Assembly (NCBI RefSeq): GCF_005402965.1
Contig: NZ_BJCF01000042.1
Span: 1 to 41,258, forward strand
DNA from: Dolichospermum planctonicum
GTDB taxonomy: Bacteria > Cyanobacteriota > Cyanobacteriia > Cyanobacteriales > Nostocaceae
Direction: 5' to 3'
DNA length: 41,258 nucleotides
The notes under the pieces are model-generated. The model saw nothing but the letters and a program-made list of their open reading frames with translations, ran no database searches and was not told the DNA's origin. Position numbers and translations under genes: made by a program. This document shows positions 1-9,132 of this stretch, piece after piece; the stretch's first letter is position 1; each line of letters begins with the position of its first letter.

Positions 1-126
<126 letters not shown>

Positions 127-291
127 GGTTCGTTCTTTTTAGCTCTTTCGACCGTTTTTACAACCACGGTCAGGTTATTTTTTTCTGACGCAGGGTACTT
201 GTCGTATTCTGGCTTTCAAACTATAATATTTTCAAGGTTCGGTGCGCTGTTCGGCGTTGCCTCTCTTGGCTTCGCTGTCCGGCACTTATTC
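127..291 (-). other. Transcribed leader of the 16S rRNA operon
   Basis: This stretch lies between the rRNA promoter and the mature 16S 5' end and carries no credible gene. An open frame at 67-414 on the plus strand crosses the 16S gene and is spurious. Short complementary arms (for example GTCAG and CTGAC near 170-190) suggest a stem in the precursor, as expected for rRNA leaders processed by RNase III. No box A element was identified with confidence. Confidence 0.6.
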
Positions 292-320
292 AATATATCT
301 AATCTATTTGGGTTTGTCAA
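292..320 (-). promoter_or_regulatory. Sigma-70 type rRNA operon promoter
   Basis: On the minus strand a perfect -35 box TTGACA (320-315) is followed after exactly 17 nt by TATATT (297-292). Transcription would start near 285 and run into the 16S gene, giving a leader of about 160 nt. Upstream, the minus strand has runs of A and T (about 335-356) resembling an UP element. The position and match support the call; the start site itself is not visible. Confidence 0.85.
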
Positions 321-432
321 CTACTTTTTCCATTTTTTTGGAAAAAAATTTTTTATTGCCCTGAAACCTGCCCACAGTGCTGGGTTTAGTCCACAATGGG
401 TTAGAAATTGTTGACTAAAGGAAGAGTAGATA

Positions 433-1311
433 GTGAATTTCCAGTCCGTAATAGCGATATTGCATGAGTTTTGGGGACAGCGTGGCTGTTTAATTGCTCA
501 ACCCTACGATATGGAGAAGGGCGCGGGTACTAAGAATCCCCATACGTTTTTAAGGGCTTTGGGACCTGAACCTTGGGCTGTCGCCTATGTTGAGCCTTGT
601 CGTCGGCCTACAGATGGTCGTTATGGCGAAAATCCGAATCGCTTTCAGCATTATTATCAATATCAAGTGTTAATTAAGCCGTCACCAGATGATATCCAGG
701 AGATTTATCTTGATTCTTTGCGAGCTTTGGGGATTTGTCCTGAAGATCACGATGTTCGCTTTGTGGAGGATAATTGGGAGGATGCGACGGTGGGCGCTTG
801 GGGTACTGGTTGGGAAGTGTGGTTAGATGGGATGGAAATTACCCAATTTACATATTTCCAGCAATGTGGAGGCATTGATTGTCGTCCTGTGTCCATTGAG
901 ATTACTTATGGTTTAGAGCGATTGGTGATGTACCTTCAGCAAGTGGAGGCTATTACTAAGATCCAATGGACTGATAACATTACTTATGGTGATGTTCATC
1001 TTCAAGGTGAGATTGAACAGTGTACTTATAATTTTGAAGCTTCTAATCCTGAAATGTTGCTGACGCTGTTTGGTTTATATGAGCAGGAAGCTACTCAATT
1101 AACAGAACGAGGATTGGTTTTACCTAGTTTAGACTATGTGATTAAGTGTTCTCATGCTTTTAATTTACTGGATGCTAGAGGGGTAATTTCGGTGACGGAA
1201 CGAACTCGTTACATTACTAGGATTCGGCATTTGGCAAGGAAAGTGGCTCATTTATATGTTGAACAAAGGGAAAAGTTGGGTTTTCCGTTGCTTAGGAATA
1301 ATATAAGCTAA
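433..1311 (+). CDS. glyQ: Glycyl-tRNA synthetase alpha subunit
   Basis: This 292-residue protein is the alpha (catalytic, glycine-activating) subunit of the bacterial two-subunit alpha2-beta2 glycyl-tRNA synthetase, which charges tRNA-Gly in the cytoplasm. It begins [19 protein letters not shown] and contains the conserved stretch [19 protein letters not shown] and the [20 protein letters not shown] segment typical of GlyQ; the length is normal. The start is GTG, preceded by the ribosome binding site AAAGGAAG. The beta-subunit gene glyS is not nearby, which is common in cyanobacteria. The gene is divergent from the 16S rRNA gene, with about 300 bp between them. Confidence 0.97.
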   Translation: MNFQSVIAILHEFWGQRGCLIAQPYDMEKGAGTKNPHTFLRALGPEPWAVAYVEPCRRPTDGRYGENPNRFQHYYQYQVLIKPSPDDIQEIYLDSLRALGICPEDHDVRFVEDNWEDATVGAWGTGWEVWLDGMEITQFTYFQQCGGIDCRPVSIEITYGLERLVMYLQQVEAITKIQWTDNITYGDVHLQGEIEQCTYNFEASNPEMLLTLFGLYEQEATQLTERGLVLPSLDYVIKCSHAFNLLDARGVISVTERTRYITRIRHLARKVAHLYVEQREKLGFPLLRNNIS

Positions 1312-1349
1312 AATTTTTGGCGTTGCATAATTGAATCATGAATTAACTC

Positions 1350-1366
1350 ACGCAAAGGCGCAAAGG
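1350..1366. repeat. Dispersed GCAAAGGCGCAAAG-type repeat relic
   Basis: The string ACGCAAAGGCGCAAAGG lies in the glyQ-DUF4079 gap. Related strings occur at 4443-4470, 6166-6186 and, as an inverted pair, at 10395-10429. Similar CAAAGGCGCAAAG strings are familiar from intergenic DNA of Nostocales. A 6-bp GC hairpin (TCCCCC at 1432-1437 with GGGGGA at 1444-1449) lies in the same gap without a T-run. Confidence 0.45.
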
Positions 1367-1483
1367 TAAGAGTTTTAAAAATGAAAGCCAGAGAATTCAT
1401 ACCTCAATTCAGCAAGTCCAAATTTTTCAATTCCCCCCCGCAAGGGGGATACGGAAGTTAATGTTAAAACAGTGGTGTGTAAG

Positions 1484-1969
1484 ATGGTAAATATCAGTGC
1501 AGTTTTAGAACCAATTGCGAGTTGGTTTCGTTCTCTGGGTGTTCCTGAACCGATTGTACATTGGGGACATCCAGTAATGATGGGAATTGTGATTTTTGTG
1601 GTGGGGACTTTTGTGGGGGTGATGGGTTGGCGTGGTAAGTTGCTGGAGGGGAAGGATAAGGATGCAGCTATTCAAAGCCGTAATGCTCATCGTCAATTAG
1701 CTCCTTGGTTGTTTTTATTTTTAGCCGGTGGGTATATTGGTGGAGTTTTGTCGTTAGTGATGCAGCAAAAACAGCTGTTTGCAAGTCCTCATTTTTGGAC
1801 TGGTTCGCTGGTGTTGATACTGTTATTAATTAATGGTGTGATTTCTCTAAGTGGATTTTTCGGGGATAAAGCTGGGTTGCGTGTAGTTCATGCTTATTTG
1901 GGGACTATAGCACTAGGGGTTATGTTTGTTCATGCTGTTTTAGGGTTTAATTTGGGTATTTCTTTATAA
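1484..1969 (+). CDS. DUF4079 family membrane protein
   Basis: A protein of about 161 residues with roughly four membrane-spanning segments (residues about 30-48, 72-92, 105-125 and 137-157). It resembles the cyanobacterial DUF4079 family, whose function is not established. Several histidines lie at or near membrane segments (HWGHPVMMG near the first, HRQLAPWLF before the second, HAYLG and HAVLGF in the last). This is reminiscent of haem-ligating cytochrome b561-like proteins, but haem binding is only a suggestion. The ATG at 1484 is preferred over a GTG four codons upstream; neither has a strong ribosome binding site. It lies 94 bp before the comEC-like gene on the same strand. Confidence 0.75.
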   Translation: MVNISAVLEPIASWFRSLGVPEPIVHWGHPVMMGIVIFVVGTFVGVMGWRGKLLEGKDKDAAIQSRNAHRQLAPWLFLFLAGGYIGGVLSLVMQQKQLFASPHFWTGSLVLILLLINGVISLSGFFGDKAGLRVVHAYLGTIALGVMFVHAVLGFNLGISL

Positions 1970-2063
1970 TTTTCTGATTGCCAAAGTTACCAAAGATGAA
2001 TTATTTGTGTAAAAAGCAAATTAAATTTTAATCTACTGGGCGCTTTGGCATTTATTGTGATTT

Positions 2064-4418
2064 ATGATGCAAACGAGTGGAATAATTATCTGTCTTAGTT
2101 ATATTTTGGGTTTGCTATTTACCGCAATTCCCTGGGGTGGTGTCTGGATTTTATTTTTGGGTGTGGTTGGGGCAGTGTTATTTCGCCGAATATATGTTAA
2201 TTTAAGGAAATTTGCTCTCAAAAGAGATGGGACTGCTGACAAAACAAAGCTGGTTGCTAATAACTGGACAAATATTCCCCATCCTAGTCTGTGGTTAATA
2301 GCTGGTGTGGTGGGTTTGTTGGCTACTTTTTATTTTAATTTGCGATTACCTCAACCGGGAATAAAAGATATTAGTCGCTTTGTGGCTAGTGATAAAAGTA
2401 ATCTTGAACAATCAGTGATTGTGCGAGGGTTGGTGGATAGTAATCCTCGCTTAACTCGCAGTCAAAGGGGACAATTTTGGTTAGCAGCGACTCAGTTAGA
2501 TGAGGTACAGAATAATCAAGCTTCTGGAGGGAATCCCAGGGAGGTAACAGGTAGGTTATACGTGACTGTACCGATACTTCAGTCTACTGGTTTATATCCT
2601 GGACAAGAAATTGCGGTGACAGGATTTTTGTATAAACCAACAGCAGCGTTAAATCCTGGTGGTTTTGATTTTCAGAAATATCTGCGACAGGAGGAGACTT
2701 TTGCGGGTTTAGCGGGAAGACAGGTCAATATTCTCGATGATCAGCGTCCTTGGGGATGGTGGCAAGTTCGTGGGAAAATCGGGAGATCACAAGCTCGTTC
2801 ATTAGGTGTTCCTGAAGGTCCTCTTGTCAGTTCCATGGTTTTAGGTGCTAAGGCTGTTGATTTACCCTATGATATCCGTGATTTATTTGTGAGGACTGGT
2901 TTGGCTCATGCTTTGGCTGCTTCTGGTTTTCAAACTTCTTTAATTTTGGGTGTAATTTTACAGCTAACTAAAGGTACAAATAAAGCCGCCCAGATCACTC
3001 TGGGTGGCTTGGGATTAACTGGTTTTTTGTTTTTAGCCGGTTTTGAACCTGCGGTATTAAGAGCCGTAATTATGGGCTTTGCGGCTTTGCTCGGTTTGGC
3101 TTTAGAAAAAGGTGTGAAGCAGTTGGGATCTTTGTTGATAGCAGCAACATTATTATTATTATTTAATCCTTTGTGGATTTGGAATTTAGGTTTTCAATTG
3201 AGTTTTTTAGCTACGTTAGGATTAATTGTCACCGCACCAGCAATAGATAAACGTTTAGATTGGCTACCACCAACAATTAGTTCTTTAATTTCTGCATCTT
3301 TAGCAGCAACAATTTGGACTTTACCCCGATTGCTAGAATTTGCTTGTGTAATTGTAGTTTATAGTGTGCCTCTTAATATTCTGACGACACCATTTATTTC
3401 TATCATTAGTCTTGGGGGAATGATTAGCGGTTTAGTAGGTTTAATTTTACCAGATTTAGGAAGTATTTTAGCGGGTTTTTTATATTATCCTACCCATTGG
3501 TTAATTCAACTGGCGGAATTTTTTGATCATTTACCAGGAAGTCAGATACCTGTTGGTAGTATATCAATTTGGCAAATGTTGATTATCTATCTTTTAATTA
3601 TTTTACCTTTGTTAGTAAAATGGTGGCAGAAACGCTGGTGGTTTGCAGGTTTTATTGTGGTCGGTTTGGTGCTTTTTCCCCTGTGGTATTCTCATGATAA
3701 TTTGCTAAGAATTACTTTATTAGAAACCAGGACTGAACCTGTTTTAGTAATTCAAGATCGAGGAAATATTGCGATAGTTAATGGGGGAAATGAAGGTACG
3801 GGTAGATTTACAATTCTCCCATTTTTAAGACAGCAAGGGATAAATCAAGTTAATTTGGCTGTCGCTAGTAAGTTCCCTGGTCATAGTTATGATCCTTGGT
3901 TGGAAATTATGCAAGATATACCAATTAAAAATTTCTATGAATATACTCCCAATTTAGAGGACAATATTGCCACTCAATTACTGCAACAGCAACTCCAAGA
4001 AGAGCAAGGAATATATCAAGGTTTAGCAGTTGGTCAACCGATAAATAATTCGACAATTATCGCACAATTAATTAATGAGCAAATACCAATTTTAAAATTA
4101 CAAATTTTTAATCAAAACTGGTTATTAGTCGGTAATATTAAATCCCAACAAATTCAAGAACTAATTAAAAGTGGAGATTTGTCTTCTCCCCAGGTTTTAT
4201 GGTGTCCATCAGAATCTTTACAAGATTTAATTTTAGCACTTAAACCCCAAATAGCTATCACTCCTGCTAATAATTTAGATAGTAAAACATTATCTTCTTT
4301 AAGTAAAGGACAAACGAAGCTCTTTTTTACTGGTAAAGATGGTGCAGTTCAATGGACACCGAATGGGGATTTTCAATCTTTTATTCAAACAACAGAAAAT
4401 AAATCTTCTGTTTTGTAA
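2064..4418 (+). CDS. comEC: ComEC/Rec2-like DNA-uptake channel protein
   Basis: A 784-residue membrane protein with the ComEC layout: N-terminal membrane helices (about 1-45 and 70-90), an extracytoplasmic OB-like DUF4131 region (about 95-220), the Competence domain with many helices (about 245-560, including SGFQTSLILGVILQL and LSFLATLGLIVTAPA), and a soluble tail (about 570-784). In naturally competent bacteria ComEC conducts single-stranded DNA across the inner membrane. The tail is shaped like the usual metallo-beta-lactamase domain (LLRITLLETRTEP, then NGG), but the metal-binding HxHxDH motif is not there. The aligned stretch reads VASKFPGHSYD, leaving a single histidine (His607). The tail is therefore probably not a nuclease. 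Start at ATG 2064; another ATG follows immediately. Confidence 0.88.
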   Translation: MMQTSGIIICLSYILGLLFTAIPWGGVWILFLGVVGAVLFRRIYVNLRKFALKRDGTADKTKLVANNWTNIPHPSLWLIAGVVGLLATFYFNLRLPQPGIKDISRFVASDKSNLEQSVIVRGLVDSNPRLTRSQRGQFWLAATQLDEVQNNQASGGNPREVTGRLYVTVPILQSTGLYPGQEIAVTGFLYKPTAALNPGGFDFQKYLRQEETFAGLAGRQVNILDDQRPWGWWQVRGKIGRSQARSLGVPEGPLVSSMVLGAKAVDLPYDIRDLFVRTGLAHALAASGFQTSLILGVILQLTKGTNKAAQITLGGLGLTGFLFLAGFEPAVLRAVIMGFAALLGLALEKGVKQLGSLLIAATLLLLFNPLWIWNLGFQLSFLATLGLIVTAPAIDKRLDWLPPTISSLISASLAATIWTLPRLLEFACVIVVYSVPLNILTTPFISIISLGGMISGLVGLILPDLGSILAGFLYYPTHWLIQLAEFFDHLPGSQIPVGSISIWQMLIIYLLIILPLLVKWWQKRWWFAGFIVVGLVLFPLWYSHDNLLRITLLETRTEPVLVIQDRGNIAIVNGGNEGTGRFTILPFLRQQGINQVNLAVASKFPGHSYDPWLEIMQDIPIKNFYEYTPNLEDNIATQLLQQQLQEEQGIYQGLAVGQPINNSTIIAQLINEQIPILKLQIFNQNWLLVGNIKSQQIQELIKSGDLSSPQVLWCPSESLQDLILALKPQIAITPANNLDSKTLSSLSKGQTKLFFTGKDGAVQWTPNGDFQSFIQTTENKSSVL

Positions 4419-4489
4419 TATGGGGTTTTTTCGTGCCAAAATACAAAGGAGCAAAGACGCGAACAAAGAGATAAAACCTATGATAAAAA

Positions 4490-4521
4490 GTTGAAAGTTA
4501 AACATCATTAAGACTTTCAAC
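4490..4521 (-). terminator. Rho-independent terminator-like hairpin after tspO
   Basis: A 9-bp perfect inverted repeat (GTTGAAAGT at 4490-4498, ACTTTCAAC at 4513-4521) has a 14-nt loop. Read on the minus strand it lies 10 nt after the tspO stop and is followed by CTTTTTATC, a short T-run. It could also weakly terminate transcripts from comEC on the plus strand, since the two genes converge. Confidence 0.65.
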
Positions 4522-4530
4522 TTTCCCGTT

Positions 4531-5004
4531 TTAAGCATCTTGAGGATTAAGACGACTCATTTCCCATGTGGTGTATGTACCTATAGGACTCCACAGTAAA
4601 TAAGGTAATAATAGTAACGCTGCCCACATGGATACTGGTAAAACTGCTAATGTGATTAATAAACAAATCAGCAATCCTGTACCACCGATAATTGTCCCAA
4701 CTATGAGACTGCGAAAATGTAACATTACAGGGGTGTAAGCTATGGTAAATATTTCTAAGAGTAGGTATAAACCCATCATTAAGCGTGCTGTATAGCTATT
4801 TGGGTTGTGTTCCCAAATGATGTAAGCTGACCAAGCACCACAAATAAATATTACTGTCCAAATCAGAGGAATTGCTGATTCAAATGTTAACCATCGAGGT
4901 CTTTGTAATTGTCTAAACCACTGACTCTGGTTGGGTGAGATCCAGTTACCAGCAAAACCTACTAAGAATGCTATAATGCCAATTATCATCCAAGATTTAA
5001 TCAT
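4531..5004 (-). CDS. tspO: TspO/MBR family tryptophan-rich sensory protein
   Basis: An integral membrane protein of about 157 residues with five hydrophobic segments, matching the TspO/translocator family (tetrapyrrole and stress-related ligand binding; the cyanobacterial role is not settled). Diagnostic features are the first helix with GNWISP, the stretch RPRWLTFESAIPLIWTVIF before and in helix 2, and GAWSAYIIWE. The reading frame is open further upstream into the end of era, but the ATG at 5004 is preferred. It is preceded by AAGG at a suitable distance, gives the expected N-terminus (MIKSWMIIGIIAFLVG) and avoids overlapping era. An alternative ATG is at 5031. It is 41 bp downstream of era on the same strand and is probably co-transcribed with it. 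Confidence 0.88.
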   Translation of the reverse strand: MIKSWMIIGIIAFLVGFAGNWISPNQSQWFRQLQRPRWLTFESAIPLIWTVIFICGAWSAYIIWEHNPNSYTARLMMGLYLLLEIFTIAYTPVMLHFRSLIVGTIIGGTGLLICLLITLAVLPVSMWAALLLLPYLLWSPIGTYTTWEMSRLNPQDA

Positions 5005-5045
5005 AACTGCCTTGGTGCTGACTTTTACCATAACTAGTTTATCAC

Positions 5046-6020
5046 TTATTCCTCGACACGATAACCTAGTTCGGCTAACCGCACCCGTGAATGTCGCCAT
5101 TTGGGTTGTACTTTGACAAATAATTCTAGATAAACTTTCCCAGCAATTAGCTTTTGAATTTGTTCTCTAGCTGCACTACCAACAGATTTAAGCATTGTTC
5201 CCCCTTTACCAATGAGAATACCTTTTTGCGAATCTCTCTCAACATGGATGGTGGCAAGAACGCGGGTAATTTTTGGGGTTTCTTCGACTAAATCAATGGC
5301 TATGGCTACGGAATGGGGAACTTCTTGACGAGTTAGTAATAATATCTGTTCTCTAATCAATTCACCCATAATAAACCGTTCTGGCTGGTCTGTAACCAAA
5401 TCTGGGGGATAATAAAATGGTCCTGGTTCGAGGTGACTAATTAATAAATCTTGCAGTTGTAATAATTCCGCGCCAGTTTTAGCAGAAAATTTCGCAGTTT
5501 CCCATTGATAAGTATTAGCTAATTGAATATAACTTTCATTTATTTTTTGAGCATCTTCCGGTTGTTGATCAATTTTATTAATTCCTAAAATTACGGGTGT
5601 TTGACTATGAGTTAATAATTCAGCAACATAGCGATCGCCCGCACCACAGGCAACCGTACCATCAACTACAAATAATACAACATCTACTGACTCAATGGCA
5701 ATTTTCGCATTTTTTACCAGCACTTCCCCTAATTGATGATGTGGTTTATGAATACCCGGTGTATCCACGAAGATCAACTGGGCGGTTTCTGTAGTTAAAA
5801 TACCTCTTAAACGATTGCGAGTAGTTTGGGCTATGGGGGAAGTAATGGCTATTTTTTGCCCAACCAATTCATTCATTAAAGTGGATTTACCGACATTAGG
5901 ACGACCGATAATACCGATAAAACCCGATTTAAATCCAGCAGGTGCTTGGGGAATCATCACACCACCGAAATCAGTAAAAATATTATTATCAATATGAGAC
6001 ACTTGTGATTCTACTTGCAT
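5046..6020 (-). CDS. era: GTPase Era (ribosome assembly factor)
   Basis: Era is a GTPase that binds the 3' end of 16S rRNA and helps 30S assembly. The 324-residue protein has G1 GRPNVGKST (about residues 39-47), the G2 region TTRNRLRGI, G3 DTPGIH, G4 NKID, and a C-terminal KH RNA-binding domain with IGKGGTMLKSVG. About 20 extra residues precede the usual N-terminus (IPQAPAGFKSGFIGIIG), so a later start at the internal Met22 (5957) cannot be excluded. No strong ribosome binding site favours either. It leads a minus-strand pair with tspO. Confidence 0.96.
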   Translation of the reverse strand: MQVESQVSHIDNNIFTDFGGVMIPQAPAGFKSGFIGIIGRPNVGKSTLMNELVGQKIAITSPIAQTTRNRLRGILTTETAQLIFVDTPGIHKPHHQLGEVLVKNAKIAIESVDVVLFVVDGTVACGAGDRYVAELLTHSQTPVILGINKIDQQPEDAQKINESYIQLANTYQWETAKFSAKTGAELLQLQDLLISHLEPGPFYYPPDLVTDQPERFIMGELIREQILLLTRQEVPHSVAIAIDLVEETPKITRVLATIHVERDSQKGILIGKGGTMLKSVGSAAREQIQKLIAGKVYLELFVKVQPKWRHSRVRLAELGYRVEE

Positions 6021-6366
6021 TGTTTACAGTTATGATCAATAGATGATTTTGATGAAAATTCTCTTGAAGAATACAGATATATCAATTATTGCATATTTAT
6101 GGAAATAACAAGAAAGGATAAATCAAAATTTGGCCTTGCTGATTAAATATATGAATATGTATCACCGAAAGGCGCAAAGATGCAAATAATCAGGTTGTAG
6201 CTGTTAAACTTTGATTGTGAAATTAACATTTTGTGCTATTATTTAATAGTTTTGAGAAAAAATAGGACTAAAGTTCTGACTACAAGTTAGAACATTATAG
6301 CAGTTGGCTAAGTCCTAAAAAAATAATACTTATTTATTAATTAGCGAACTAGTAAAATTAAAAACC
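6021..6366. other. Divergent intergenic region between era and rfbC
   Basis: No gene is seen in these 346 bp. A candidate plus-strand promoter for the rfb operon is TTGTGA (6215-6220), 16 nt, TATTAT (6237-6242). Downstream, the putative rfbC leader contains two overlapping inverted repeats: TAGGACT (6263-6269) with AGTCCTA (6311-6317), and GTTCT (6273-6277) with AGAAC (6289-6293). A GAAAGGCGCAAAG repeat relic lies at 6166-6186. The promoter is a weak match and is given as a possibility only. Confidence 0.4.
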
Positions 6367-6912
6367 ATGAAAACTATTGCTACGGAGATACCAGAGATTA
6401 TCTTGATTGAAACGCCAATCTTCCAAGACTCAAGGGGCTTTTTTTTGGAAGCCTATAACGAAAAAATATTCACAGAAAAACTGGGAATTACAGCCAAATT
6501 TGTTCAAGATAATCACTCAAAATCGGAAGAAAATGTGTTGCGAGGATTACATTATCAAATTATCCAGCCCCAAGGTAAATTAGTTCGCGTTATTGCTGGT
6601 AAAATCTTTGATGTGGCTGTGGATATTAGAAAAAAATCTCCCACATTTGGACAATGGGTAGGTTACGAACTCAGCACCGAAAATAAACTCCAAATGTGGA
6701 TACCAGCAGGTTTTGCTCATGGCTTTCTCGTACTTTCAGAAATGGCAGAGGTGATATACAAAACTACAGATTATTATGCACCGGGAAGCGATCGCGCTAT
6801 CATTTGGAATGATGCAGATTTAGCTATAGTTTGGCCTCTGAAAACACCTCCAATTTTATCAGCTAAAGATAGTAATGCTCCAACTTTTAAAAAAGCGGAA
6901 GTTTATGAATAA
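6367..6912 (+). CDS. rfbC: dTDP-4-dehydrorhamnose 3,5-epimerase
   Basis: This cupin enzyme (181 residues) epimerises C3 and C5 of dTDP-4-dehydro-6-deoxyglucose in dTDP-L-rhamnose synthesis. Visible hallmarks are the N-terminal IPEIILIETPIFQDSRGFFLEAYN, the DNHSKSEENVLRGLHYQ segment containing the catalytic His, and WIPAGFAHGFLVLSE. It is the first gene of a tight three-gene operon; its end overlaps the rfbD start by 8 bp. The dehydratase gene rfbB is not in the window. Confidence 0.95.
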   Translation: MKTIATEIPEIILIETPIFQDSRGFFLEAYNEKIFTEKLGITAKFVQDNHSKSEENVLRGLHYQIIQPQGKLVRVIAGKIFDVAVDIRKKSPTFGQWVGYELSTENKLQMWIPAGFAHGFLVLSEMAEVIYKTTDYYAPGSDRAIIWNDADLAIVWPLKTPPILSAKDSNAPTFKKAEVYE

Positions 6913-7804
6913 ATCAATATTACTAATAGGTAGTAACGGACAAGTGGGTACAGAACTAAAAAATACCCTTTCATCCAACTCTACCAACTATAAAGTTATT
7001 GCTTATGCACGTCCGCAAATAGACTTAAATCAACCTGAGAACCTCCGTCAAATTATCAAAGAAACCCACCCGGAAATAATTATCAACGCTGCTGCTTATA
7101 CAGCCGTAGACAAAGCCGAAAGCGAACCAGAAATAGCTAATACTGTCAATGCTATAGCCCCGCAAATTATCGCCGAAGAAAGCCAAAAACTAGGAAGTTT
7201 CTTAATTCATCTTTCCACAGATTACGTATTTAACGGTAATCACAATTATCCCTATCAAGAAACTGATATTCCTAATCCATTAAGTGTCTATGGAAAGACA
7301 AAATTAGCCGGAGAAATAGCAATTCAAAAAACTTGTCCCCATCATCATATAATTATCCGTACAGCTTGGGTTTATGGGACTTATGGAAAAAGTAATTTTG
7401 TGAAAACGATGTTACGACTTGGTAAAGAAAAACCCGAAATTAGGGTAGTTGCAGATCAAATTGGTACTCCTACTTGGTCTCAAGATATAGCATTGACAAT
7501 ATCCCAAATTATCCCCCAATTAACATCAGAAATTACTGGAATTTATCACTATACAAATAGTGGTGTTGCGAGTTGGTATGACTTTGCTATAGCTATTTTT
7601 GAAGAAGCTGAAAAACTGGGCTTTTCCCTGAAAATTGAAAAGATCATTCCTATTACCACTCCCGAATATCCCACACCCGCAAAACGTCCCGCTTACTCCA
7701 TTTTAGCTTGTGATAAGATATCTAGAATATTGGCAACTTATCCTCCCCATTGGCGACAAAGACTAAGATTAATGTTAAAAGAATTACAAGGAAAATCTCT
7801 ATGA
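6905..7804 (+). CDS. rfbD: dTDP-4-dehydrorhamnose reductase
   Basis: A 299-residue Rossmann-fold reductase for the last step of dTDP-L-rhamnose synthesis. It shows the nucleotide-binding motif LLIGSNGQVGTEL, the AAYTAVDKAE motif, LSTDYVFNG, and the catalytic YGKTKLAGE (YxxxK). The start chosen is ATG 6905 (MNKSILLIGSNG), inside the last codons of rfbC. A longer open frame upstream overlaps rfbC and adds residues not typical of the family. The stop overlaps the next start codon (ATGA), so translation of rfbD and the next gene is probably coupled. Confidence 0.95.
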   Translation: MNKSILLIGSNGQVGTELKNTLSSNSTNYKVIAYARPQIDLNQPENLRQIIKETHPEIIINAAAYTAVDKAESEPEIANTVNAIAPQIIAEESQKLGSFLIHLSTDYVFNGNHNYPYQETDIPNPLSVYGKTKLAGEIAIQKTCPHHHIIIRTAWVYGTYGKSNFVKTMLRLGKEKPEIRVVADQIGTPTWSQDIALTISQIIPQLTSEITGIYHYTNSGVASWYDFAIAIFEEAEKLGFSLKIEKIIPITTPEYPTPAKRPAYSILACDKISRILATYPPHWRQRLRLMLKELQGKSL

Positions 7805-8877
7805 AAGCACTAATTTTATCCGGTGGAAAAGGCACAAGATTACGCCCCTTAACTTATACCGGAGCAAAACAACTTGTCCCAGTTGCTAATAAACCAATTT
7901 TATGGTACGGAATTGAAGAAATGGCAGGGGCGGGAATTACGGATATTGCTATTATTATCAGTCCAGAAACAGGAGAAGAAGTCAAAAATAAAACCGGAAA
8001 TGGGGAAAAATTCGCTGTGAATATTACCTATATTTTGCAAGAACAACCAGCCGGTTTAGCCCACGCTGTCCAGGTGGCGCGTCCTTTTTTAAAAGATTCT
8101 CCATTTATGATGTATTTGGGAGATAACTTAATTCAACAAGGGGACTTAAGTTCATTTTTGCATAAATTTAGCCAACAAGAACCAGATGCTTTAATTCTGT
8201 TGCGTAAAGTCCCAAATCCTAGCGCCTTTGGTGTAGCGAAGGTAGATGAAAAAGGTAAGGTATTACAATTAATTGAAAAGCCAAAAGTTCCCCCGTCAAA
8301 TTTAGCATTGGTAGGAGTTTATTTCTTTTTGGCGACTATCCATGATGCAATTTCTCAAATTAAACCTTCAGCGAGGGGAGAATTAGAAATTACGGACGCT
8401 ATTCAATGTTTAATAGATCAAAAAAAAGAAGTTTTAGCTTATAATCTTGATGGTTGGTGGTTAGATACAGGGAAAAAAGATGATTTATTAGAAGCTAACA
8501 GGCTAATTCTTGATACCTATTTAACAAAATCAATTTTAGGCGACATTGATAGTAAAACTCAGATTATTGGTAGAGTAGAAATTGGTGCTAAATCTAAAAT
8601 TATCAACTGTACAATTCGTGGACCTGTGATAATTGGGAATAATTGTTATTTAGAAAACTGTTTTATCGGTCCTTATAGTAGCATTGCGGATAATTCAACC
8701 CTGATAGAAACGGATTTAGAACATAGTGTAGTTTTAGAAGGTGCTAAAATTACGGGTATTCAACAGCGGATTATTGATAGTTTAATTGGACAACGCGCCC
8801 AATTAAGTATAGCCCCCCGTCGTCCTAAAGCATTACGTTTTTTAATTGGTGATGATTCGCAAATTGAACTAACTTAA
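7801..8877 (+). CDS. rfbA: Glucose-1-phosphate thymidylyltransferase, long form
   Basis: A nucleotidyltransferase of 358 residues that makes dTDP-glucose (or a related NDP-sugar) from sugar-1-phosphate. The N-terminal catalytic domain has the signature LSGGKGTRLRPLTYTGAKQL and the MMYLGDNLI and GWWLDTGKKDDLL motifs. The C-terminal part (about 245-358) has hexapeptide-like repeats (IGNNCYLENCFIGPYSSIADN), i.e. a left-handed beta-helix. This places it in the long RmlA class rather than the short, tetrameric enterobacterial form. The start ATG 7801 overlaps the rfbD stop by 4 bp. Sugar specificity cannot be proved from sequence. Confidence 0.93.
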   Translation: MKALILSGGKGTRLRPLTYTGAKQLVPVANKPILWYGIEEMAGAGITDIAIIISPETGEEVKNKTGNGEKFAVNITYILQEQPAGLAHAVQVARPFLKDSPFMMYLGDNLIQQGDLSSFLHKFSQQEPDALILLRKVPNPSAFGVAKVDEKGKVLQLIEKPKVPPSNLALVGVYFFLATIHDAISQIKPSARGELEITDAIQCLIDQKKEVLAYNLDGWWLDTGKKDDLLEANRLILDTYLTKSILGDIDSKTQIIGRVEIGAKSKIINCTIRGPVIIGNNCYLENCFIGPYSSIADNSTLIETDLEHSVVLEGAKITGIQQRIIDSLIGQRAQLSIAPRRPKALRFLIGDDSQIELT

Positions 8878-8920
8878 AGGCAATAGGTATCATTCTAGAC
8901 ACTGTACTAATATTCAATAA

Positions 8921-8969
8921 AAAGGCTGGTTTTAGCAATACTATAAATACCTTGCTACAACTGGCTTTT
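8921..8969 (+). terminator. Strong hairpin closing the rfb operon
   Basis: AAAGGCTGGTTTTAGCAA (8921-8938) pairs with TTGCTACAACTGGCTTTT (8952-8969) over 18 positions, with one mismatch and three G-U pairs, leaving a 13-nt loop. The 3' arm ends in four T and runs into TATATCAATATTTTC. It lies 43 nt after the rfbA stop. Confidence 0.75.
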
Positions 8970-9008
8970 ATATCAATATTTTCTGTCATGATTATTTCTT
9001 TTTATCTT

Positions 9009-9075
9009 TAGGACTTACGCACAAGTTACTAAAAACGAACCACGCCAGATCACAGAGATCACAGAGGAATGAGAG
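9009..9075. repeat. Probable dispersed repeat relic (TAGGACTTACGCAC-type)
   Basis: The string TAGGACTTACGCAC followed by AAAACGAACCACGCCAGATC and CACAGAGATCACAGAGG resembles repetitive intergenic sequence common in Nostocales genomes, possibly decayed non-autonomous element ends. No terminal inverted repeats or target duplication could be defined. This rests on recall of similar strings. Confidence 0.3.
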
Positions 9076-9132
9076 TTTGAGATCGAGTAAATATCTACCA
9101 TTCATCAAAGTCAACCTTTTCACAAGCACAAA

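Noticed and set aside
1432-1449. GC-rich hairpin after glyQ as terminator
   Set aside because: Six-base stem without a T-run and 120 bp from the stop; more likely a dispersed repeat fragment.
9009-9075. Intact insertion sequence or MITE
   Set aside because: No transposase, no paired terminal repeats, no target duplication; only a short string resembling repetitive DNA.
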